From contig NC_134710.1 of assembly GCF_043290135.1 (NCBI RefSeq), positions 139,758,332-139,822,331 on the forward strand: a DNA stretch of 64,000 bases, in the 5' to 3' direction. Below the pieces are notes generated by a model, which saw only the letters and a program-made list of their open reading frames with translations, had not been told where the DNA came from and made no database searches. This document shows, piece after piece, positions 9,820-21,372 of this stretch. Numbering within the stretch: the first letter of the stretch is position 1; each line of letters begins with the position of its first letter. The translations under genes were made by a program, and so were the position numbers. Origin of the DNA: Rhipicephalus microplus (taxonomy: Eukaryota > Arthropoda > Arachnida > Ixodida > Ixodidae).

Positions 9820-12320
9820 GGCTGACTCATTGCACTTGACTCATCATTGCAAGGTGCCCAATACTTCTCCAGCGTTGACCTTTGGTCCGGATATTGGCAA
9901 ATTCCAATGGACGAAGCAGACAAAGAAAAGACCGCCTTTTCTACGCTGGGCGGTCTTTACGAGGTTAACATAATGTCATTCGGCCTATGTAATGCCCCCG
10001 CCACATTTGAAAGGATGATCGACACTGTTCTTCGTGGCCTCAAGTCGAAAACTTGTCTATTCTGCCTTGTTAATATCGTTGTGTTTACTTCCACTTTTGC
10101 TGATCATCTGCAACACCTAGATGAAGTGCTCACATGTCTTTCCGATGCTTGACTTCAACTAAACAGAAGGAAGTGCCATTTCGGCAACACAGCTATGGAT
10201 GTTCTGGGACATCAGCTATAGATGTTCTGGGACATCTCGTTACTAAAGATGGCGTTTAGCCCAATCCGGACAAAATTTTCGCAGTACTCAATTTTCCGCG
10301 CCCCTTTCGTTCCAAAGAACTATGTAGTTTCCTTGGACTCGCGCCGTACTTTCACCGCTTCATTTGCAACTTAATTTGCCACCATTGCCGCTCCTCTCCA
10401 CAAGCTCCTTGCTAGTGCAGGTTCCTTCTAATAAAATGATCAATGCGAAGCTTCATTTCAAGAACTCAAGCACGCACTGACATCCCCACCAGTGCTTTGT
10501 TATTTCGATGACAAGGCACATACGTTATTACCCACTGACGCTAGCGGACAAGGAATCGGCGCTGTACTCCTCCAGCGCGACCATGTCTTTCGTGAAAAAG
10601 TTATTGAGTATGCAAGCCACACTCTGACCTGTGCAGAGAAGAGGTACTCGATAACCAAACAAGAGTGCTTGGGTGTTGTCTGGTCCATCCAAATATTTCG
10701 TCCGTATCTACGTGGTCGACATTTTACTGTTGTGACAGACCACCATGCTCTTTGCTGGTTGTCAACAATCAAAAACTTGTAGGGCCGACTTGGCCGCTGG
10801 ATTCTCCGGTTACAATCATATGGCTTTGACGTCTTCTACAAGACCGAAAGACAACACTAAGGTGCTGACGCTTTATTACGATGCCTTTTGCCGCATTCTT
10901 CAGTGCACGTCACATCCCCTTGTCAAATTGGCTATGCGGTGGATGCCTCGTCGATATCATCCATTTCTTCCCTACCTTCATCCACCTGTCCTTCAGTACT
11001 TAGCACTCACCAGCGAGCCGATTCTTGTTGCACTGACCTCATCGGTCGCCTTACCGGTGCTTCGTCTTCCCAAAATGCCAGGCACCGGAAACAACTCTGA
11101 CTATTCAAGTTGGAGGACGATGTGCTCTATCAATACGTTTTCCACCCTGAAGGCCATCGATGGGTTCCCGTCGTACCACGCGCACTACGCACTGAAATTC
11201 TGCGCGCTTCACACGACGACCCGACATCAGGCCACTTGGGTTACTACAAAAGCTATGAGCGCATCCACAGTCGATTCTTCTGGCCAGGTCCTTCCACGAC
11301 GGTAGCTAAGTATATCGCCTCGCGCGCACTTTGCCAACACCGCAAGCGGCCCACTACTGCTCCAGTCGGGACCCTACAACCACTTCCTTGCCCAGCATAG
11401 CCGTTCTCTGTCGTCGCGATTGAATTGACCTCTTCGGGCCCCTCCCAAATACATCAGACGGCAAGAGATAGATCGTCATTGCGGTTGATCCCTTGACTCG
11501 GTACGCTGAGACGGCCTCGATCACTTCAGGAACTGCTTCCGAAATAGTAACTTTCTTCTTGAATGCTATTTACCTACGTCACGGAGCCCCTCGTGCTCTT
11601 TTGAGCGACTGGGGCAAGGCATTTCTTTCAAGCACGCTCAGTGAAATTCTTCAAGCATCAAAAACAGTTCATAAAACAACATCTAGCTATCACCCACAAA
11701 CCAATGGCTTAACGGAAAGATTTCATCGCACGCTGTGCGACATGCTGTCCATGTATATCCGACCGGACCATCGCAATTGGGATGCCATTCTTCCCTTTGT
11801 GACATGTGTATATAATACGTCAGTTCAACAAACTACAGGCTATTCTCTATTTTTCCTAGTATACGGACGTCAACCGCGACATCACCACTCGATGTTTCAT
11901 TCTTTTCTGGCCCCGTCAACTCTTCACCATTCGTTTGCGATCAGTTTCTGTCCCGTGTTGCTCAATGCCGTCGTCTTGCCTGTGTAAACACCGAATCTAT
12001 ATATAGCCAAGAAGATCGCAAACATCGGTACGATGCCACTCAACACGTCATTCTCTACCGCCCTGGTGACGATGTACTTCTGTGGACTCCTGCACGAACA
12101 CCTGGCTTATGCGAGAGGCTTAAGTCACTCTATCTTGGCCCCTACAAAGTTGTCGAACAGACCTCACCAGTGAACTACCATGTCACACCTGTTCATGCCC
12201 GCACTGACCAACGCTGCCGCGGGACAGATATTGCGCAGGTTTCACGTCTCAAGCCCCATCAAATGCGTTCCACAGCGTAATTCGCGGCCAGCCTGGCCGC
12301 TTCCGTCGACGGGGGAAATT
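9820..12320 (+). pseudogene. Ty3/gypsy pol, decayed (RT, RNase H, integrase, C-terminal region)
   Basis: Domains appear in canonical gypsy order. RT at 9847-10152 has SSVDLWSGYWQIPMDE and FGLCNAPATFERMID, but the catalytic YLDD box reads CLVN (10063-10074). RNase H at about 10492-10782 has TDASGQGIGAVL and FTVVTDHHALCWL, followed by a tether with a broken ADALSR. The integrase zinc-binding region lies at 11110-11400 (SGHLGYYKSYERIHSRFFWPG). The integrase core at about 11440-11900 has LSDWGKAF and SSYHPQTNGLTERFHRTL, while its first aspartate position appears as Glu. A C-terminal region near 12010-12260 has a YDATQHV...PGDDVLLWTP block. Gag and protease are absent, and frames break repeatedly. 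Conclusion: a dead 5'-truncated element. Confidence 0.9.
10190..10235 (+). repeat. 23-bp tandem duplication inside gypsy pol
   Basis: The unit cagctatggatgttctggga + cat (10190-10212) is repeated at 10213-10235 with one mismatch. Since 23 is not a multiple of three, the duplication itself shifts the pol frame between RT and RNase H. Confidence 0.85.
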
Positions 12321-12609
12321 AGTGTAAGAATTCATTGGACTTCATCTTCCTCATCTATCAATAACCATCATCAGTCTTTGCGCTGTTCCTCTTCAATATC
12401 GGCGCTATCTTGCTGTTGCTTGAATAAAGCAGCAGCTGAACCGTGGTATTTTAATAGTTCAAATAAATTACTGTTGTGGCAAATGAAGTTAGACTGCACT
12501 GCTACCTTTTCGCTATGCCACTGCAAACCGGTGAGCAGCTGTAGTCCACCTGTTTTTGGTCAACTGTGAGCCGTTCAACTGAACCGGTTCAGTGTAAAGC
12601 CCCTATACC
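12308..12609 (+). mobile_element. possible 3' LTR start of the gypsy element
   Basis: A purine-rich gacgggggaaatta (12308-12321), suited to a polypurine tract, precedes TGTAAGAATTC. An AATAAA lies near 12424. This order fits a 3' LTR, but no matching 5' LTR is present and the far end is uncertain because a SINE lies just beyond. Confidence 0.35.
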
Positions 12610-12622
12610 TTCGGAAAAGTAC

Positions 12623-12769
12623 GGAAATGTTGTAGGCCCGTGTGCTCAGATTTGGGTGCACGTTAAAGAACCCCAGGTGGTCGAAATTTCCGGAGCCCTC
12701 CACTACGGCGTCTCTTATAATCATATGGTCGTTTTGGGACGTTAAATCCCACATATCAATCAATCAATC
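12623..12769 (+). mobile_element. 5'-truncated SINE with TSD
   Basis: This is the same family as the SINE at 109-364, in the opposite orientation, lacking the tRNA-like head. It begins in the body at ggaaatgttgtaggcccg and ends in the atcaatcaatc tail. A perfect 13-bp duplication TTCGGAAAAGTAC flanks it (12610-12622 and 12770-12782). 5' truncation with a TSD is the mark of LINE-type target-primed insertion. Confidence 0.9.
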
Positions 12770-12782
12770 TTCGGAAAAGTAC

Positions 12783-13824
12783 AGCGTTCTTTTGATCTGC
12801 GCCGCTTCCTCCTTTCCCCGCCGGAGCTTCTTGTCTCTTCGGCTGGATGCGGTTAAGAGCCGGTTTTCACCGCTCGGTGCCATGTTGGATGCGCCTAAGC
12901 GCCAAAGTCTTGCTTGTTCACCGCATGCAAAGTGCAGGACGTGTAAGAGCACTTCTCTAAAAAGTGGTTAATGTTTCGAATTTCATGATTATCGCAGCTG
13001 TTCACAAGCGCAGCCCGTGTCGGCAAAAGCATGCACGACAGGTATGCTCCTTATGAAATGAACCGCTGGCACTTGCAAAAAAGAAACGGTTTGTTGCACT
13101 ACATATAAGAATGTGCCGAACTTTCTCATTGCTTTGAGGTGATACTGTGCGTTGAGTTCAGATTATACATAAATATAAATGGGCGGGCGGTAATTTCGAC
13201 AGTGTTGACGCGACTGCGTTTTTCTACCTCTACATCACAGCACCATCTTGGCCGTCCAGAAATTCAAAATAGTTTCCATGTGCGGAACGACTTTTATCAC
13301 ATACATTATCTGCAACGCCCATGAAGACATGCAAAACCTCAAGACAATGGTTGCAAACTGCGCCACAGAGGACAAACATCTAAGAACGGCGTACTGCGTA
13401 CACAAGTCATTGGACAGGTAGAAGAGAGGTAGCATGTGAAACGTCACGAAGTGCTGAGCAAGCACTTTCATGGACATGTTGACATTGCTACAGTTATAAA
13501 ATATTCAGATAGTTTGTACACACGGGAACTATTCCTTCCCAAACGGCGTGGCTTAAGACACCGCAGCTGCGATTTAAATGTTTCTTACCAGTTCAATAAT
13601 TAGCGTGCCGAGTTTACTGAATTTAATTTCAACCTGCTCTCAATAAATCCAGTTATGTATATGAGCACCAAATACACAAGTAAACACTATGCTGCCAAAA
13701 GAAGATTAAATGACGTGCAATTTGCTTCAACTTGGGCATGACTTGCAGCAGCTCTTCTGCCATAATATTGATGGTGAGTGCACCCAGTCTTGCCGAGAAA
13801 ATCAACGCAGAATAATCACTACAT
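12783..13824. other. no gene recognised
   Basis: Short frames only, with no domain or bounded repeat. Confidence 0.45.
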
Positions 13825-13835
13825 AAAGCCGTATG

Positions 13836-15566
13836 AATTGAACACGCTCTGAAAAACGGAGGAAGCGTCAAAGCAGTGAAGAGGAAAGTTGGGATAGGCA
13901 AAAGTAGGATGTATGCACTAAGGGACAAAGAAGGCAAAATAACTACCAATATGGATAGGATAGTTAAAATAGCGGAGGAGTTTTACAGAGATCTGTACAG
14001 TAGCCGAGACAACCACGACCTTAATACTATAAGCACTAGCAGTAACCCATATGACACCCCACCAGTAATGATAGAAGAAGTCAGAAAAGCTTTGGAGAGC
14101 ATGCAAAGAGGCAAAGCTGCTGGTGAGGATCAGGTAACATCAGATCTGCTGAAAGATGGAGGAAAGATTGTGTTAGAAAAACTAGCCACCCTGTTTACGA
14201 GGTGTCTCCTGACGGGAAGAGTACCAGAGTCTTGGAAGAACGCTAACATCATCTTAATACATAAGAAAGGAGATGACAAGGACTTGAAGAATTACAGGCC
14301 GATTATCTTGCTCTCTGTAGTATACAAGCTATTTACAAAAGTAATTGCTAACAGAGTAAAGAAAACATCAGAATTCAATCAACCAAAGGAACAAGCAGGA
14401 TTTCGAACAGGCTACTCAACAATCGACCACATTCATACTATCAATCAGGTAATAGAGAAATGTTCAGAATATAACCAACCACTATACATAGCCTTCATAG
14501 ATTACGAGAAGGCGTTTGATTCAGTAGAAATATCAGCCGTCATGCAGACACTGCGGAATCAGGGCGTCGATGAAGTATATATAAACATCCTGGAAGAAAT
14601 CTACAGGGGATCAACTGTTACCATAGTGCTTCATAAAGAAAGCAACAGAATACCAATCAAGAAGGGTGTAAGGCAGGGGAACACAATCTCCCCAATGCTA
14701 TTTACCGCGTGCTTACAGGAGGTTTTCAGAAGCCTAGAATGGGAACAGTTAGGGATAAGAGTTAATGGAGAGTACCTTAGTAACCTGCGCTTCGCCGATG
14801 ACATTGCATTGCTGAGTAACTCAGGGGACGAATCGCAACTAATGATTACAGTGTTAGACAAGGATAGCAGAAAGGTAGGTCTTAAAATGAATCTGCAGAA
14901 AACGAAAGTAATGTACAACAACCTCGGAACAGAGCAGCGCTTCGAAATAGGTAATAGTGCACTTCAAGTTGTAAAAGACTATGTCTACTTAGGGCAGCTA
15001 ATAACCGCGGAGCCGAACCACGAGATTGAAGTAACTAGAAGAATAAGAATGGGGTGGAGCACATTTGGCAAGCACTCTCAAATTAAGACAGGTAGATTGC
15101 CACTATCCCTCAAGAGAAAGGTATATAACAGCTGTATCTTGCCAGTACTTAGCAACGGAGCAGAAACCTGGAGACTTACAAAGAGGGTTCAGCTTAAATT
15201 GAGGACGACGCAGCGAGCAATGGAAAGAACAATGATAGGTGTAACCTTAACAGGCAAGAAGAGAGCAGAGTGGATTAGGGAACAAACGGGGGTTAAGGAT
15301 ATCATAGCTGAAATCAAGAACAAGAAATGGACATGGGCCGGGCATGTAGCGCGTAGACGGGATAACCGCTGGTCGTTAAGGGTAACTAACTGGATTCCCA
15401 GAGAAGGAAAGCGGGTTAGGGGGAGACAGAAGGTTAGGTGGGCAGATGAGATTAAGAAGTTTGCGGGTGTAAATTGGCAGCAGCAAGCACAGGACCGGGT
15501 TAACTGGCGGAACATGGGAGAAGCCTTTGTCCTGCAGTGGACGTAGTCAGGCTGATGATGATGATG
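13836..15566 (+). mobile_element. RTE-clade non-LTR retrotransposon, 5'-truncated, with 11-bp TSD
   Basis: The insertion is delimited by a perfect direct repeat AAAGCCGTATG at 13825-13835 and 15567-15577. The 3' end is a short TGATGATGATGATGA tail directly after the stop codon, as expected for RTE elements. The endonuclease half is missing because of 5' truncation. Since the RT frame is unbroken to its stop, the insertion is probably young. Confidence 0.92.
13876..15546 (+). CDS. RTE-type reverse transcriptase (endonuclease-less remnant)
   Basis: The frame is open from 13837 and carries the C-terminal part of an RTE ORF2. The annotated start is a GTG, chosen only as the first start-like codon; the true start was lost with the 5' part. 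RT landmarks by residue from that start are RRMYALRDKEGKI-like entry sequence (residues 10-22), KAAGEDQV (about 82-89), NYRPI (about 139), AGFRTGYSTIDHI (about 174-186), the catalytic block FIDYEKAFDSV (about 206-216), KKGVRQGNTISPMLF (about 263-277) and FADD at nt 14791-14802. The C-terminus contains WAGHVARRRDNRW, a block common in RTE/BovB proteins. All RT motifs look intact, so it could make RT but not nick its target. Expression is unknown. Confidence 0.85.
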   Translation: MKRKVGIGKSRMYALRDKEGKITTNMDRIVKIAEEFYRDLYSSRDNHDLNTISTSSNPYDTPPVMIEEVRKALESMQRGKAAGEDQVTSDLLKDGGKIVLEKLATLFTRCLLTGRVPESWKNANIILIHKKGDDKDLKNYRPIILLSVVYKLFTKVIANRVKKTSEFNQPKEQAGFRTGYSTIDHIHTINQVIEKCSEYNQPLYIAFIDYEKAFDSVEISAVMQTLRNQGVDEVYINILEEIYRGSTVTIVLHKESNRIPIKKGVRQGNTISPMLFTACLQEVFRSLEWEQLGIRVNGEYLSNLRFADDIALLSNSGDESQLMITVLDKDSRKVGLKMNLQKTKVMYNNLGTEQRFEIGNSALQVVKDYVYLGQLITAEPNHEIEVTRRIRMGWSTFGKHSQIKTGRLPLSLKRKVYNSCILPVLSNGAETWRLTKRVQLKLRTTQRAMERTMIGVTLTGKKRAEWIREQTGVKDIIAEIKNKKWTWAGHVARRRDNRWSLRVTNWIPREGKRVRGRQKVRWADEIKKFAGVNWQQQAQDRVNWRNMGEAFVLQWT

Positions 15567-15577
15567 AAAGCCGTATG

Positions 15578-15969
15578 CGAGGCATGGCACACGGCCAGCG
15601 CTGGCTGTACAGAAATGGCTGGAACTATTGCAGCATCTAATAACGTTGGCAGCTGAGCAGTGGCCAAGATTACCAAATGGAGTGAGCCTCAAACCACCAA
15701 ATTGGACTTCGAGATAATCCAAATATAGCCCAACGCGTAAATTTGAAGTAGCCTAAAAATGGTCCATGTCAGTTGTTTTTTTTTTAATTTTTCGTGGTTA
15801 TATAGTTAATTTCCCGCTAAACTATGTGTATATTAAGTTGGCAATTATCAACCAAAATTTTATTATTCTCATAAAGATGATATTAATACAGCCCCGTCAC
15901 TCCCATAGGACATGTGAAGGGAGCGTATAGAAAAGTTACATTTTGTTATACAAACACAGAGCACGTAAG
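15578..15969. other. no gene recognised
   Basis: AT-rich flank between the RTE insertion and the Penelope-like relic; nothing recognised. Confidence 0.45.
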
Positions 15970-16285
15970 AAAAAAAGAACAACTGACAAGACTCCCGGCA
16001 TCGTTTACGAAATCGCATGCGCCGAGGGCCCTTCGTGAATTGGCGAGACAAAAAACCTATCGGACCGACTCTGATGACACGCCAAGGATGTCCTGAAGCT
16101 GAGCAAAGAGCGCAGAGCCGTCGCCAAATATTGTGAGAAGTTCGACAAGATAAATATCAACCATACAACCATCCTGGAAAGCGAGAATAACTGGAAGAGA
16201 AGACTACTACTGTGCCGTGGCATATACAGCGAACGGCCCAAAACATTTATTGTTCCCTCAGAACCCTTGCCCCAGAGTACACTTC
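15970..16285 (+). pseudogene. Penelope-like element relic: GIY-YIG endonuclease C-terminus
   Basis: In one frame, with stops at about 16037 and 16076-16081, the sequence gives GIVYEIACAEGPS*IGETKN, corresponding to the GIY...YIG core. HAKDVLKLSKERRAVAKYC and the block ILESENNWKRRLL then follow, the usual downstream helix pattern of Penelope-like nucleases (A-x-H/Y-C-E-K-F-D...). In Penelope elements this domain follows the RT and nicks the target. No RT is seen upstream, so only the 3' end remains. The DNA following to about 16560 may be element 3' sequence, but I cannot bound it. Confidence 0.75.
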
Positions 16286-17320
16286 ACTGCAAAACGTCGG
16301 GTCATTAACCGCGGCGCAAGTGTTTTCAAGACGTCACTGCAACCAACATTTATAGACAAAAAGTATCTATAAACGTTGGCTGCAACGTCGCCATGGTCCT
16401 CCTGATGGAAGAACCAAGTCGGTTCCGATTGGTCGGATTTTTACGTGTTTTCAGGGACCTCACATTGGTTGGGGATAAAAGTTTTTCTCAGTTCACCTAC
16501 CTCTTGTCTAATGCCTGCATCTGAAAGCTCCCTTTGGTCAGTTGCAGAATATTCAAGGGGAGCCGGGAGGGGGCTGGTGCTCGCTCACCCTCAAAATACG
16601 TTTTCAAAGTGATGACACGTCAAGCCCTTTCTTGGACTATGTCTCCAAGTACAGGGATCGTTGAACATATTTGAGTATTTTGGTGGTGGGACCCCAAGCA
16701 GCGCGCGCAAATCCTTGTGTTCTTTATATATCCATGGGGAAGGCTGAGATTACAAAGGAACGCATGCGTGCTTGCCGTTTGAGGTCCCAGGTTCGAAAAT
16801 TCTCCCCATTGTAAGTCGATAACAATGTAGTCCGAAAATAGCCACATAGCCAAAGAGAAAATTTTGACGCCAACTCGAACAAAACGAAGCACAATTTGGC
16901 AATGAATAGCTCAATCTGGTAACCCTGGCGGCGGCGCAATAGGGTTAATAGGGGGCCTAACAGGAACAGAAGGAGTGCTCGGAACAGCCACACTTCACGC
17001 TGAAGATCGCAGCACCACAATCAGCTTGATCCTGTATGCTATGGCCTCGTTTGCTTAAGGTCATTCTGAGCATTTCACTGTTCTCACAGTTTCCCAATTT
17101 TTCATCTCTGTTTTAGAACCCTCTACCTCAATTTATGAAAGTCCCCCAAAAAAGTCGCTCAGACTCCAAGGAGATAGAATTATCGCTAGCACGACTGAAA
17201 AGGTGCTAAATTTGGTGGCGACTTTCTCACTAAGTTAACACTACTGAGCTGCAGACAGCTGCGGGCTCACTTTTTCCTTCTTTTCTCCTATTTAAAAAAC
17301 ATTAGCCCCCCCCCCCCCCC
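16286..17320. other. no gene recognised; ends in a C-run
   Basis: Possible Penelope 3' flank, then anonymous DNA ending in a run of about 19 Cs (17306-17324). A B-box-like GGTTCGAAAATTCTCC at about 16791 has no convincing tRNA around it. Confidence 0.4.
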
Positions 17321-17334
17321 CCCCATGCTGCCTC

Positions 17335-17570
17335 GATTGGTTTATGGGGTTTAACGTCCCAAAACCACACTGTGATTACGAGAGACGCCGTAGTGGAGGG
17401 CTCCGGAAATTTCGACCACCTGGGGTTCTTTAACGTGCACCCAAATCTGAGCACACGGGCCTACAACATTTCCGCCTCCATCGGAAATGCAGCCGCCGCA
17501 GCCGGGATTCGATCCCACGCCCTGCGGGTCAGCAGCCGAGTACCTTAGCCACTAGACCACCGCGGCGGGG
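17335..17570 (-). mobile_element. SINE, near full length, with TSD
   Basis: Same family as 109-364. The tRNA-like head lies at the right edge (ccgcggcgggg) and a short tail lies at the left (gattggttt). A perfect 14-bp duplication CCCCATGCTGCCTC flanks it at 17321-17334 and 17571-17584. It inserted at the end of a C-run. Confidence 0.93.
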
Positions 17571-17584
17571 CCCCATGCTGCCTC

Positions 17585-18389
17585 TGGCAGCACTTTTTGA
17601 ACATGGATTTGAGCAAGGTAGCTGCCAACAAATGGTAGCAGATTGGGTGCTTGCAATACCTCCATCATGTGCGTCAATCAAAATCAAACGCCATAACAGT
17701 AACTAAATGTACTGTTGGTCCACGCTCTTGCTTGAGTGCTTCATTTTAATATTTGTGAACCGGCGAAATTTATAAGGCAGTACCTGAATTCAGCTATTAA
17801 AGGCAACAGTTGTATTATAGTGTTTGCTGTGAGTGTACGCTTGTAATTGAAGAAGAGAAGGAAACATTTTCTTTGTAAGACGCAACTCATTAACGACCAA
17901 GAAAGCATAAGGACATTACCGTAGCTTTAATGGAAGTGTAGCACTGGCATAAATGAAAATGAAATTAAGTTGACGAAAAAATTACTTTGCAGCCAGTGAA
18001 CCAATCCCAACCCTTAGTATAACAGTCTCGGCTGCTCTTTAACAATAATTGTCCATTTCACTTTCCGTTCCACGAGCATCGTGATGTGAATTATTCTCTT
18101 CCCAATCGTCCCTTACTCTTTTTTTTCTCTTTACAGGGATTCTTCGTTTCCCTAATATTCTGCTACCTCAACGGCGAGGTGAGTACATTCAAGATCACTT
18201 TAACCCGATGCCGTGAAGACATACTGAATATGAAAATGATTTTTCACCTATTAGTAAAGTACCATTTGCCCATCTCGAAAAAAAAAACACTCTTACCATG
18301 ACACAACGCTTCGTAAGCAAGAAAATGCGCGAAAAGAAAATATGGCTGAAGACGCCACCTAGAGATTCCCACACTAAAAACTGTAAGCG
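17585..18389. other. no gene recognised
   Basis: AT-rich sequence with no supported coding region. Confidence 0.45.
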
Positions 18390-20800
18390 AGAAATTAAAC
18401 TTTATTTTCCGACCAGGTGCGCGTTCTCTTCACCCAGAGGTGGATGACTTCCTCATTCCCGGTAGCCATGGCTAGCCGGCAACACCCAGCCCTTTCTACC
18501 AGCCGGAGTCGGTCCTCGGGGTTTACCGACGTCAGCAACGCCTCCCACTGGTCTTTTAAAGTTGCTTGTTCGCTCTGTTCTTCCGTGGGCGGGATACTCG
18601 GGTTGTTTCGGCAGCCTCATATTATGTGGCACAGGGTGTTTGCAGAGCGTGGGCAATATTGACAGTTCGTGCTGCAGTTGCCAGGGTACATTGCAAGTAG
18701 TAGTGTGCCGTGCGAATAGGTGCCTGCATATAGCCTTCTCTACTCACTGCTTGCTTTCTACTCAGCCTTTCGTTAGCAGCTGGATAGTGGCGTCGTTGCT
18801 TCCGTTAGTGCGCAAATATGTCGGAGTATTTTCTCGGCATTGGCTCCTTCACGTTTCCGAAGTCAGAGTATCGCTGCGGAGAAGCTCGGTATACATGTTC
18901 GCGGGCACGGGCATGCGCTGCTCGGTTCCCGGCTAGAGATTTGTGCCCCATTGTCCAGAGAATACTAGCGTTTTCGAAGTCGCACTTTAGGAGGATTTTA
19001 AGGGCTGATTTATCAATTGATCCTTTTTGAAACCTGCGGCATGCTTCTTTTGAATCTGTCATGACTGTTACTGACGAACAGCTTGAACTAACTGCTAATG
19101 CAATGCCCCGTTCCTTCACGGTGGTCGCATCATTGGCATATGCCAAAACGGAAGTGAGCTCTCTACCTTTTTCATCCACCGTGCAGGCTATATAGTTGTT
19201 TGTATCTTGGTATTTAGTGCCATCTGTGTATCGTACAGTCTCATTGTGGCCATAGCTTGCTAGCCTCTGCTCTAACAACTGTGCTCGTGCATGTCTTTTT
19301 CCTTTATTATGTTCCGGGTGCATGTTCCTTGGCATTTGCCACAAATAATTTATGGGGAATAGACCGAGGCAGGTGCGCTTATTTTTCGACTGCATAGCCA
19401 AGGTTCTTTAAAGTGCTTGTCCTGTTTTTGTACGTTTAAATCTTTCTAGTTAGTTCACCTTTTGGGCTTCAATTAACTCTTCCCAGGTATTATGGACCAC
19501 CATCTTGAGGAGCTTTATTGTGGATGTGGTCGGTGAAAGTCCCATGGTAATTTCATAGGTTTTGCGGATGAGGATGTTCACTTTGTTACACTGATCGTTC
19601 TTCATGTCTACGCACGGAGACCCGCATTATTGTGCTTGTAAAAGTAACAGTTGAATCATAGTTATGCAGTCCTTCTCTTTGAGTCCATAACGTTCACTTG
19701 CAACTCACTTGATAAGATGCGCCACTTGCTGAACTGACAGTTGTGGCTTTTTTATCTCCGCTCCACCGGTTCCATCTTTTTGAATAAAAAGGCCGAGAAT
19801 GCGTAGCGTTGAGACTTTAAAAATACCGATTTCCCCAAGCGTCACTTCAGGATCCGGAATTTTGCATGGCGGGTGGGCGTTCAGGAGTTACAATTTCTCT
19901 GGGAGTCTACGAGAGACATGTTGCGAGGCATTGTTCAGTGATTTGCACCGCTTCTTGCAGCTGATCCTGTTAGGTTCCGGTAGATCCACCCGTGGTTCAG
20001 ATCATGATGTCATCGGCAAAAAGTGCATGCTTGATGCCTTTTACTCGTTTAGGTAGGTTAGGCAGCGAGCTCATGGTTACGTTGTAGAACATTGATGATA
20101 TAACACAGCCTTGTGGTGTCCCTTTTGACGGCAGCTTGAACTTTTCTGAGTGAAGGTTTAACAGTCCTATCGTTGCAGTCCTGTCGGTGATGAAATTTTG
20201 AACATATAGTTTTTCTCCGTAGTTGTAAAGATTTAGGTGATGAAGGATGCTGTCATGGGAGACATCGTCAAAAGTCCCTTTTACATCACGGCCAAGGTAG
20301 ATCGCTTTCTGTAACCAAAATGAAACCAAACATGGTGTTTGGAATGTATTATATTTTATTTGAGGCACGGGGTGAGCCTATTAAGAAGCACATGCTTATA
20401 AAGTTTTCCCGCACACAAAGTGAGAGATATGGGGCGAAGATTCTGAATAACCAAGGGCTTGTTGGGTTTACGTATCATACTTCAGCATCGTTCCAATTAG
20501 CGTAGAACTCTCCCTTCTTCCCAACATGTATTGATATAGACAAGAAGCGAATCAAGTGCTTGGCCGTCAAGGTTACGAACAACCTTGTTGTTGACTTTGT
20601 CCTTGCCTGGAGCAGTATTGCGAGTGCTTAAGACCACGCTCATTTCTACTGCAGTGAAAGGGTGGTCTAGTTCGTGATTGAGGCGACTGGTGTATGAATA
20701 AAATTTTGATGCACATTTCTGTTACAATCTGTTCTGAGAAACTTCTCCTTGGCTTCATTTTCGACGTCACCTTCTGTCCGCTGGTAGAAGATTTTCACGG
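18390..20800 (-). pseudogene. I-type LINE, decayed (RT, RNase H, C-terminus)
   Basis: Read on the minus strand: the RT finger region at about 20740-20520 contains GKDKVNNKVVRNLDG and YINTCWEEGRV. The RT core at 20368-19997 has DVKGTFDDVSHDS, GTPQGCVISSMFYN and the catalytic block ALFADDIMI. An RNase H domain at 19401-18805 has VRYTDGTKY, VMTDSKEACRRFQ and ILWTMGHKSLAGNRAAHA. The usual final Asp of the RNase H motif appears as His in RAAHA. Frames change several times. The 3' end near 18395 has AATAAAGTTTAATTTCTC, similar to the ending of the intact relative at 24901-27136. No TSD was found. Confidence 0.85.
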
Positions 20801-21117
20801 CATAAACTGGGTGCTACAAAACCTCTAATCGATAAAAATAAAGTACATCATCATCTGGGATTGCCATAGACATAGCATACAATATGGTTTCAGAAAATCT
20901 CATAGAGCCAATGTCGCGAAAATACAAAAAAAATGAATTTTGAAATTAGTGAAAATATGTGCAGGGATTTCAGTGCAAAATTTAAAAATCCAACTGCAAC
21001 GTTGATTTTCTCCACTAATAAGGAACTTAAGATAGCGAAACTTATATTAGTTCTCAGAGTGCAGTTTATCAATCTACACTAAGTCATTGTTGCTTTTTGG
21101 TGTCCCTTTAACACACG
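20801..21117. other. no gene recognised
   Basis: AT-rich flank; nothing recognised. Confidence 0.4.
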
Positions 21118-21372
21118 TCACAAGCTCAGTTTACTTTGGACGCAGATCCAGAGCCTGATGAAGCGCTCGTACAGCCGGTACAAGAATGACCGCAGCATTA
21201 GCAGGAGGCATCGGCCAAGCATGCCACAGACCACCACTACCACAATGACTGCAACAACTCCCATGTGAAGCGCCACATCGCGCGCATGAACACTCACAGT
21301 GCTCTTTCTGAAAAGTTTCGGGAAAGGACGCTTCGGAGGCGCTAAGTCGAGTACCCTCGTACTGACGGTCAT
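21118..21372 (-). CDS. small hypothetical membrane-protein-like ORF
   Basis: An 84-codon minus-strand frame with a basic, proline-containing N-terminal third, then a strongly hydrophobic stretch at about residues 36-60 (MGVVAVIVVVVVCGMLG and following), then an Arg-rich tail. It would be a single-pass membrane protein if made. There is no homology I recognise, no clear promoter, and valine runs can arise from simple GTN-rich DNA. It is most likely a chance frame. Confidence 0.15.
   Translation of the reverse strand: MTVSTRVLDLAPPKRPFPKLFRKSTVSVHARDVALHMGVVAVIVVVVVCGMLGRCLLLMLRSFLYRLYERFIRLWICVQSKLSL

Noticed and set aside
16740..16810. Possible tRNA gene (B-box-like GGTTCGAAAATTCTCC)
   Set aside because: No convincing A-box, acceptor stem pairing or anticodon arm around it.
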